DNA from: Salinibacter pepae
GTDB taxonomy: Bacteria; Bacteroidota; Rhodothermia; Rhodothermales; Salinibacteraceae
Assembly: GCF_947077775.1 (NCBI RefSeq)
Contig: NZ_CAMTTE010000001.1
Location: 2,942,501-3,006,500, forward strand
Length of the DNA stretch: 64,000 nucleotides
Direction of reading: 5' to 3'
Shown here: in pieces, positions 58,311-64,000 of the stretch
Position numbering within the stretch: position 1 is the stretch's first letter
How the letters are laid out: each line of letters opens with the position of its first letter
Translations under genes and position numbers: made by a program
Notes under the pieces: model-generated
The model's database searches: none
What the model was told of the DNA's origin: nothing
What the model saw: the letters and a program-made list of their open reading frames with translations, nothing else

Positions 58311-60983
58311 ATGAGCGCCCCCACCATGCCGTCCCCCTCCCGCCTTCTCCCGATTGCTCTGACCGTCCTGTTCGTGGTGGGCTCCGCCGGGGCCCAGCCC
58401 GCCGACCTGACGCCGGAGCGCTTCTCGTTCGAGCCGAACCTCGCCTACGACAGCAGCGTCCCGTCGCCCGAGGACGCGCTCGGCTACGAAATGGGCACGC
58501 AGTTTACCCTCCACGCCGACGCGGTGGACTACCTGCGCACGCTGGCCGACGCGTCCGACCGGGTTCGGATGGACACCTACGGCGAGACCTACGAGGACCG
58601 CACCCTGCCCTATCTTGTCGTCACGAGTGCACAAAACCAGGGGCGGATCGACCGGCTCAAGCGCAACAGCCGGCGCCTCTCGGCCCCGGCGAGCCTGTCG
58701 GCGTCGGCCCGAGACCGGCTCCTCCAAAACCAGCCGGTGTTCGTCTCCTACAGCTACAACATCCACGGCAACGAGCCGGCCTCGACGGAGGCGGCCCTGC
58801 AGGTGGCCTACCGCCTCGCCGCGGCGCGGGACGACCGCACCCGGGCGCTCCTGCAAGACGCGGTCGTGATCATGTACCCGACCGTCAACCCCGACGGCCG
58901 CGACCGCTACGTCTACTGGGCCCGCTCGATGCAACGGGCGCAGGTGGCCACCGAGCCGGCCGACATCGTCCACGACGAGCCGTGGCCGCAGGGGCGGACC
59001 AATCACTACTGGTTCGACCTCAATCGCGACTGGGTGTGGAACGTGCACCCCGAGATGGAGGGCCTGACCGGTGTGTACCAGGAGTTCATGCCGCAGGTGC
59101 ATGCCGACTACCACGAACAGGGCTACAACGACCACTACTTCACCATGCCCGGCACCACGCCGCGCAACCCGATCCTACCGGACCGCTACGTGGCCTGGGC
59201 CGATACCTTCGGGCGCGCCAACATTGAGGCGTTCGACCAGAACCAAGTCGCCTACTTCACCCGCGAGGCGTTCGACTTCTTCTACCCCAGCTACGGATCG
59301 TCCTACCCCAGCGTGATGGGGGGGATCGGCATGCTGACCGAGCAGGCCGGCATCGGGGCCGGGCGGGCCATCGAGAACAACGACGGCTACACGCTCACCT
59401 TCCGCCAGCGCGTGCACGACCACTACGCCACCTCGCTGGCGACGATCGAGGCGTCCGTCCAGAACCGGCGGGCACTTCTGGAATATGACCTCAACGCTCA
59501 CTCGCAGGCGAGCAACTCGATTGAGACGGCCGCCTACGTCTTTCCCGACGATCAGGGGACCGGCTACCTCTACGACGTGCTCGACATGCTCCGCCACCAC
59601 GGCGTCGAGGTGGAACGGACGACGGGGGCCACCCGCCTCGACAATGCGCTCGACTACCGCACCGGCGAGCGAGCGGATCGTCGGGTGGAGGCCGGGGCGT
59701 ACGTCGTGCCCACCGACCAGCCGCGCCACCTCTTTGTGAACACGCTCCTGCAGCGCCAGGTGGCGTTCCAGGACTCGGTGATGTACGACATGTCCACGTG
59801 GTCGGCCCCGCTGGCCTACAACCTGGAGGCGTACAGCACGCGCGAGTCGGTCGGGGCCGAAACGGAGGTCGTAGAGACGGCCCCCACGCCGGACAGCGGC
59901 GTCACGAATCCCGACGCGCGGTACGCATTCGTCGTGGAGTGGAACCAACGGCACGCCCCGCGCGCCCTGTCGGCGCTCTGGGAGGCCGGGTACCGGGTGC
60001 GGGCGGCCCACGAGCCGTTCAGCACCGGGCCCCGGTCGTTCGGGGCCGGCTCCCTCGTCGTCCTCCTGGGGCGCAATCCGGACCACGACGACCCGGCGGC
60101 CGACATGCGGCGCATCGCGTCGGAGGCCGGCGTTGAGATCGTCGGGCTGGATACCGGTCGCATGGCGGAGGGACCCGACCTGGGCTCGGCCGACAATGCC
60201 CCGGTGAAGCCCCCCGAGGTGGGCATGCTCGTCGACCAGCCCTTCTCCACCTACACGAGCGGACAGATCTGGTACCTGTTCGACCAGGAGACCGAGCTCC
60301 CCATCACCCGCATCCGGGCGTCCAACCTGGAGGAGTCGGCCACCGGGGAGGGGCGGTACGCCCGCTACGGGAAGGCGTCGCTCGACGCGCTCGACGTGCT
60401 CATCCTGCCCGGCGGCTACGGGCTCGATGCGGTCTTCGACTCCACCCGCGTCGACGCCCTGCGTGCGTGGGTGCGCGACGGCGGTACGCTCGTCGGCACC
60501 GAAGAGAGTGCCCGGTTCCTAACGGCGGACGGATCCGGCCTTACGGACGTGGAGGCACTGCCGGACACGACCGACAGTCCCATCGGGCCGTACACCTCGT
60601 ATGCGGCGCGGGACGATTCAAGCGGGCTCGACTATGTGCCGGGCGCGGCCCTCACCGGCCGCCTCGACGCCACCCATCCGCTCACCTACGGAATTGGGGA
60701 CGCGGTCTACACGCTGAAATACGGCGTCTCGGGCCTGGAGCCGAGCCCAGACCTCCAGACGGCCGGCCACTACGCGAGGGACACCGAGGCGCTGCTCGTG
60801 AGCGGCTACGCTTCGCAGGCGAACCTGCAACAGATGGCGGGCACGTCCTTTGCCGGCACGGTCGAGATGGGGGACGGGCGGGTCGTCTTCCTCGTCGACA
60901 ATACGCAGTACCGCATGTTCTGGCGCGGCCCGAGCCGCATGATGCAGAACGCCGTGATGCTCGTGCCGGGACTGGTGAACTGA
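58311..60983 (+). CDS. Secreted zinc carboxypeptidase (M14 family)
   Basis: An 890-residue exported metallopeptidase. The signal MPSPSRLLPIALTVLFVVGS ends near AGAQP; ATGs at 58311 and 58326 both keep it. The peptidase domain follows: SYNIHGNEPASTEAALQ supplies the His and Glu zinc ligands, IMYPTVNPDGRDR and NHYWFDLNRDW the substrate region, PQVHADYHEQGYND the second His, and GGIGMLTEQAGIGAGRAIE the catalytic Glu. The C-terminal half (about residues 520-890) includes a class I glutamine-amidotransferase-like region, LDVLILPGGYGLDAVFDSTR, and is common in long M14 enzymes of this phylum. Probably degrades peptides in the periplasm or outside. Confidence 0.9.
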   Translation: MSAPTMPSPSRLLPIALTVLFVVGSAGAQPADLTPERFSFEPNLAYDSSVPSPEDALGYEMGTQFTLHADAVDYLRTLADASDRVRMDTYGETYEDRTLPYLVVTSAQNQGRIDRLKRNSRRLSAPASLSASARDRLLQNQPVFVSYSYNIHGNEPASTEAALQVAYRLAAARDDRTRALLQDAVVIMYPTVNPDGRDRYVYWARSMQRAQVATEPADIVHDEPWPQGRTNHYWFDLNRDWVWNVHPEMEGLTGVYQEFMPQVHADYHEQGYNDHYFTMPGTTPRNPILPDRYVAWADTFGRANIEAFDQNQVAYFTREAFDFFYPSYGSSYPSVMGGIGMLTEQAGIGAGRAIENNDGYTLTFRQRVHDHYATSLATIEASVQNRRALLEYDLNAHSQASNSIETAAYVFPDDQGTGYLYDVLDMLRHHGVEVERTTGATRLDNALDYRTGERADRRVEAGAYVVPTDQPRHLFVNTLLQRQVAFQDSVMYDMSTWSAPLAYNLEAYSTRESVGAETEVVETAPTPDSGVTNPDARYAFVVEWNQRHAPRALSALWEAGYRVRAAHEPFSTGPRSFGAGSLVVLLGRNPDHDDPAADMRRIASEAGVEIVGLDTGRMAEGPDLGSADNAPVKPPEVGMLVDQPFSTYTSGQIWYLFDQETELPITRIRASNLEESATGEGRYARYGKASLDALDVLILPGGYGLDAVFDSTRVDALRAWVRDGGTLVGTEESARFLTADGSGLTDVEALPDTTDSPIGPYTSYAARDDSSGLDYVPGAALTGRLDATHPLTYGIGDAVYTLKYGVSGLEPSPDLQTAGHYARDTEALLVSGYASQANLQQMAGTSFAGTVEMGDGRVVFLVDNTQYRMFWRGPSRMMQNAVMLVPGLVN

Positions 60984-61021
60984 AGGGCATGGCGGGGCCG
61001 GGATGGCCCCTGGGCGCCGGC

Positions 61022-61405
61022 CTACCCGGCCGGCAAGGCGTCCTCAATGGTGTCCACCAGCCGGTCCCGAGTGAAGGGCTTGCCAACATACTCGTCGAAC
61101 CCCTCCTGGAGAAAGTCGTCCCGGTCCCCAGGCATGGCGAAGGCCGTGACCGCGACGGCCGGAATGTCGTCGATCTGTTCCCGGCTCCGGATCGTGTGGA
61201 GGAGCCCTACGCCCCCGTCTTTCTCACTGAGGTTGATGTCCAGGAGGAGAAGATCGAACGAGTTCGTCGCGATGTGGTCGAGCGCCTCCTCCACGTTCGG
61301 GACGACGGTAACGTCGTATTCGCCTTGTAGCGTGTGCTCCAAAAGGAGACGAGTGTCCGGGTTGTCCTCGACCGACAAGATCCGCGGGGGATCGGATGTG
61401 CTCAT
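61022..61405 (-). CDS. Single-domain response regulator (REC)
   Basis: A 127-residue receiver with no output domain. ILSVEDNPDTRLLLEHTL gives the acidic pocket, Asp56 in LLLLDINLSEKDGG is the acceptor, TAFAMPGDRDDF holds the switch Thr and EYVGKPFTRD the Lys. The start giving MSTSDPPRI is used. Such proteins act in phosphorelays or on chemotaxis-like machinery; the PAS kinases at 21.5-28.0 kb are possible partners but are over 30 kb away. It converges with the M14 peptidase gene. Confidence 0.9.
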   Translation of the reverse strand: MSTSDPPRILSVEDNPDTRLLLEHTLQGEYDVTVVPNVEEALDHIATNSFDLLLLDINLSEKDGGVGLLHTIRSREQIDDIPAVAVTAFAMPGDRDDFLQEGFDEYVGKPFTRDRLVDTIEDALPAG

Positions 61406-61730
61406 GAAATAAGTACAGCCCAACGTTGTGAAATGTAAAATCTATAAGACGGAATATATGATCTACGGGAATCGTTCCATCCCTCATATGCTCATAACGT
61501 TGGGGGTCGGTCCCGGAAAATAATCCCCTGAACAAAATGAGAACTGAAAGGAGAGGCGTCGCATTCGTAGGGGGAAAGCCGTTGGGCCCAGTCCGATGGC
61601 CCGATTCGTGCCTGCGGACGCCTGCTTGAACGCCTTGAAGAGGGTGGGCGCTCGCTCCGAGTCCGTGCCGATGCCGGTGGGCGCGCGCCCCGGCACCGCA
61701 TCCTGAGTGTGCGCCCCGCGCGCCCCGACC
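61406..61730. other. Intergenic region upstream of the response regulator
   Basis: About 325 bases. The first 100 are AT-rich and promoter-like for the minus-strand regulator. CCCAACGTT (61419-61427) and AACGTTGGG (61496-61504) form a perfect 9-bp inverted repeat spaced by 68 bases; both contain the palindromic core AACGTT, so these may be two binding sites. No credible gene. Confidence 0.45.
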
Positions 61731-62408
61731 TCACTCCCAGAATAGCTCTTTGAGGTCGTCCACGGCGTCGGGGCGGGTGGCGATCATGTATTGGCGGCCG
61801 GCCTCGATCACCATGTCCCCATCGGCCAGGTCTTCGGTCCCGAGGTCCGTGATGACGGTGGCCTTCGTCGGCAGGTCGAGCTCCTCGAGCGACCTGCCGA
61901 CGGCCGGGGCGCCGGGCTTCGCCTCAATCTCGACGAGTTCAAACCGGGTTGAGAGATCGGTAATGGGCTGAACCGGAGCCCCGAACACCCGGCCGACCGC
62001 GACGCGCGCCCCAGCACGCTCGGGAAAGACGAACGCCTCCACGCCGTCGGGATTGCCAGTGGCAGCCGGGGGGCGGTGGCTCCGGGCCACGCAGCGGGCG
62101 TCCGGCGCAAAATTGGCCGCCTGCTGGCAGATGGCAACGTTCGTCGTTTCATCGTCGGTCAGGGCGAGGAAGACGTCCGCTTCCCGGATGTCAACAGAAG
62201 TGAGGGTCTCTGCCTCTGTCGCGTCCCCCTGCACGAACGTGACGTCCTCGCGCCGCCCCGAGTGCACCCGGGTGATGCGCGGGTCCTGTTCGATGATCGT
62301 GACCCGGTGGCCGTACGCGGTCATGAGCGTGGCCGTCTCCCGCCCCACGCGCCCCCCGCCTGCGATGATCACATTGAGGGTGTGCTCCCGGTAGTGCGAT
62401 ACGCCCAT
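61731..62408 (-). CDS. TrkA-type potassium-channel regulatory protein (RCK domain)
   Basis: A 225-residue regulator with an N-terminal RCK_N domain (VIIAGGGRVGRETATLMTAY, NAD-binding; ADVFLALTDDETTNVAICQQ) and a C-terminal RCK_C domain (EIEAKPGAPAVGRSLEELDL to the end). It has one RCK unit, whereas E. coli TrkA has two, so it should work as a dimer on a Trk/Ktr channel. No channel gene is in the window. K+ uptake is central to a salt-in halophile. Confidence 0.9.
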   Translation of the reverse strand: MGVSHYREHTLNVIIAGGGRVGRETATLMTAYGHRVTIIEQDPRITRVHSGRREDVTFVQGDATEAETLTSVDIREADVFLALTDDETTNVAICQQAANFAPDARCVARSHRPPAATGNPDGVEAFVFPERAGARVAVGRVFGAPVQPITDLSTRFELVEIEAKPGAPAVGRSLEELDLPTKATVITDLGTEDLADGDMVIEAGRQYMIATRPDAVDDLKELFWE

Positions 62409-62970
62409 GGCAGGTCGGTATGTGGACGTGAGCGGCCAATGAGTTGTGCTTGCGCCTTCTCCATCCTCTTCATCCCCTTATATATATGGGGCCTTTGCGG
62501 GGACTGCTCTCGTTGCCGTCAGGCTTGACCGGACGAGAGGGGGGACCCACGTCTAGCGCCTGGGGCGGTCGTGCGTCCGGTCCGCGCTCGTCTCGAAAAC
62601 ACAAATAGACTTTGCTGAACGCAGAGAAGACGAAAAAGAATTGAGGCCGTCCGTTCCGCCCCGCCGCAGACGTAACCCGCACCGCAAGATGCGCGTCGCG
62701 TGCGGCTGGATCACGGCGGCACGCCGACCGGGGCAAGAGAGGACGCACGGCCCCCCGGAGACGCATGGACCACTGAGAGGGCGCTTCCTTCGAGAGGGCG
62801 CTTCCCTTCGGAAGACCACAACCAGGTGTGGTCCTGCCTGCTCGGACCGCTAATTGTGCCGTCTCCCGCGAAGTCCGCCGTGGGGTAGAGGGAAGAAGGG
62901 AAGAGACACCGCAGCCGTATGCAATTCGGGAAGGGAAGCTCTGTCGATTCCAATGTCCCCGTGGGAACAG
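62409..62970. other. Intergenic region upstream of the TrkA-type gene
   Basis: About 560 bases with no convincing gene; short frames on both strands are low-complexity. CCCCTTATATATATGGGG (62474-62491), an imperfect AT-core palindrome about 65 bases upstream of the regulator start, is the most promoter- or operator-like element. Confidence 0.45.
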
Positions 62971-63001
62971 AAAAACCCGCCTCGGGAGCAACCAAGACGG
63001 G
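62971..63001 (-). terminator. Strong intrinsic terminator after tRNA-Met
   Basis: On the minus strand CCCGTCTTGG pairs with CCGAGGCGGG (10 bp with two G-T pairs) around the loop TTGCTC and runs into TTTTT. It starts 22 bases after the tRNA 3' end. Confidence 0.85.
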
Positions 63002-63022
63002 GTGCAGAAGGGACAGTACCGG

Positions 63023-63096
63023 TAGCGTGGGAGGGATTTGAACCCTCGACCTCCGGGTTATGAATCCGACGCTCTAACCAACTGAGCTACCACGCC
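63023..63096 (-). tRNA. tRNA-Met (anticodon CAT)
   Basis: Cloverleaf on the minus strand: acceptor GGCGTGG against CCACGCT (first pair G-T), D arm GCTC/GAGC, anticodon loop TTCATAA (CAT), T arm GAGGG-TTCAAAT-CCCTC and discriminator A. The anticodon stem TCGGA/CCCGG closes with an A-C mismatch next to the loop. CCA is not fully encoded (ACCG follows), unlike the tRNA-Gln in this window. The fold resembles elongator Met, but a tRNA-Ile2 with lysidine cannot be excluded. Confidence 0.88.
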
Positions 63097-63183
63097 GTCA
63101 AAACCACTAGTTTGTATGCCCGACTGCGCGTCGGGTGTTTCCGGCGTGCGGTGAAAAAGGAGTGGACGGCACCGTGTCCCTGT

Positions 63184-63402
63184 TCAGTTGAGGTGGTCGA
63201 CGTGGCGGAGCGTCGCCGGGTCCATGAGGCGGTTGATCTCGTGGCGCAGCACGTCGCGCAGGTGCCAGCCGCTGGGCAGCTCGCCGTCCGAGACCTCTAC
63301 GAACAGCGTGATGCGTCCCCGCGTGGCCCGGAGGGCATGCTTGTCGGTGTGGGGGGCGTTGGGCCGGTACGCGTGAAATTGGAAGCCACGATGAGAGTCC
63401 AC
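63184..63402 (-). CDS. Small conserved-looking protein, unknown
   Basis: About 72 residues from a GTG start at 63402: FQFHAYRPNAPHTDKHALRA, then RITLFVEVSDGELPSGWHLR and a His-rich end, PATLRHVDHLN. Composition and the alternating pattern look protein-like and no longer frame on the other strand competes. I know no family. The frame continues upstream into sequence that overlaps holB, so the start is unsure. Confidence 0.45.
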   Translation of the reverse strand: MDSHRGFQFHAYRPNAPHTDKHALRATRGRITLFVEVSDGELPSGWHLRDVLRHEINRLMDPATLRHVDHLN

Positions 63403-63585
63403 GGGACAGAAAGGAAGGGTGCACCATTGCGTGAACGAGGATGCCGCCTCGTTCCACGGGGGGCCATGCGGCTGTGTTCGGGGCCCTGTCCATGCGCGCT
63501 GGGCCGGTCTGGGGTTGTCCTCGTAGGCCCTGGGTCGTACGTTACAGGGTCCAGTTATCCCCCAGACAGCCGCCACACACGTCCG

Positions 63586-64000
63586 ATGGGCTGGAGTTCT
63601 GTTCTTGACCAGGAACGGGTTGTTCAAACGCTGCGCCGGGCCCTCACCCAGGAGCGGGTGGCCCACGCCTATCTGTTGCACGGGCCCGACGGGGTGGGCA
63701 AGCGGGCCGTCGCCTACGAGATGGCCCGGGCCCTGCAGTGTCCCGAACAGGCCGACGAGGCCTGCGACGCGTGCCCGACCTGTCGCAAGACCCGGCGCAT
63801 GGTCCACCCGGACGTGCACGTCAACCTGCCGCACCCCTGGAGCCAGGAGAAGGACCGTGACGAAGAAGACATGGGGAAGCGGATCCGCCGGCTCGGCGAC
63901 AACCCGTACGCGGCGATTGACTACGTGCGCCGCCCCTCGCTCGCCGACCCGTCCGAGACATCGAACCAGCAGGTCTACTACCGCATCGACCAGGTGCGGC
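63586..64000 (+). CDS. holB: DNA polymerase III delta' subunit (3' end outside window)
   Basis: The first 138 codons of the clamp-loader delta' subunit. MGWSSVLDQERVVQTLRRAL is a typical beginning, AYLLHGPDGVGKRAVAYEMA is the degenerate P-loop (Arg after GK, as in non-hydrolysing delta'), and CPEQADEACDACPTC is the four-Cys zinc module. The frame runs off the end of the window at base 64000. Confidence 0.9.
   Translation, partial: MGWSSVLDQERVVQTLRRALTQERVAHAYLLHGPDGVGKRAVAYEMARALQCPEQADEACDACPTCRKTRRMVHPDVHVNLPHPWSQEKDRDEEDMGKRIRRLGDNPYAAIDYVRRPSLADPSETSNQQVYYRIDQVR

Noticed and set aside
60994-61010. GGGGCC-GGGAT-GGCCCC hairpin between the M14 and receiver genes
   Set aside because: A perfect 6-bp stem between convergent genes, but no T-run on either side, so termination cannot be claimed.

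Overview
The window reads as chromosome of an extremely halophilic, high-GC member of the Rhodothermota, very probably Salinibacter ruber or a close relative. I base this on the strongly acidic proteins (for example the Glu-rich tail of L25), high GC content, a TonB-dependent receptor and outer-membrane barrel (Gram-negative envelope), menaquinone-type UbiE, a Bacteroidota-like Mrp that lacks the CxxC motif, and a GlgE-type glucan pathway. The species name is recall, not a database result. Most Shine-Dalgarno sequences are weak or absent, so starts were chosen from protein features and many carry some uncertainty.

Layout. Positions 1-4.5 kb: the 3' part of a membrane pyrophosphatase, then pth, rplY and prs on the minus strand, and tRNA-Gln. 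Positions 4.6-9.3 kb: a NUDIX/eIF2B-like fusion divergent from a TPR protein across a perfect palindrome, an outer-membrane barrel, and an Nfu/Mrp Fe-S pair. Positions 9.5-15.1 kb: two minus-strand runs, menG-prmA-ppx and aat-DUF1460-pfkA. Positions 15.2-19.2 kb: a biotin carrier protein, an NAD-dependent reductase, two small membrane proteins, a DUF4864-like protein and an unusual methyltransferase. Positions 19.3-30.4 kb form a signalling island: a chemoreceptor, two large PAS/GAF histidine kinases transcribed divergently, and a degenerate-kinase/REC/HDOD protein. Positions 30.5-40.8 kb: a PLP decarboxylase with a C-terminal extension, a PTS IIA protein, hisS, a lipoprotein endonuclease/phosphatase, YjbQ, a sugar epimerase, an FAD enzyme and a GT39-like membrane protein. 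Positions 40.8-45.1 kb: a small lipoprotein, a TonB receptor and a DUF4856 lipoprotein, a likely uptake cassette.

Positions 45.2-55.1 kb hold a nearly complete trehalose-to-glycogen module: glgE, a treS-maltokinase fusion and glgB on the minus strand, with glgX divergent. TreS makes maltose from trehalose, the fused kinase makes maltose-1-phosphate, GlgE polymerises it, GlgB branches the glucan and GlgX debranches it. Then come a decayed Tat-type Gfo/Idh/MocA oxidoreductase (frameshift, stop and internal deletion), a large unrecognised Cys-rich protein with transthyretin-like repeats, an M14 metallopeptidase, a single-domain response regulator, a TrkA-type K+ regulator, tRNA-Met (with a strong terminator) and the start of holB.

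No CRISPR array, insertion sequence, prophage or rRNA was seen. The least explained items are the NUDIX/eIF2B fusion with its palindrome, the degenerate-kinase/REC/HDOD protein, the Cys-rich protein at 56.3-58.2 kb and the extended PLP decarboxylase.
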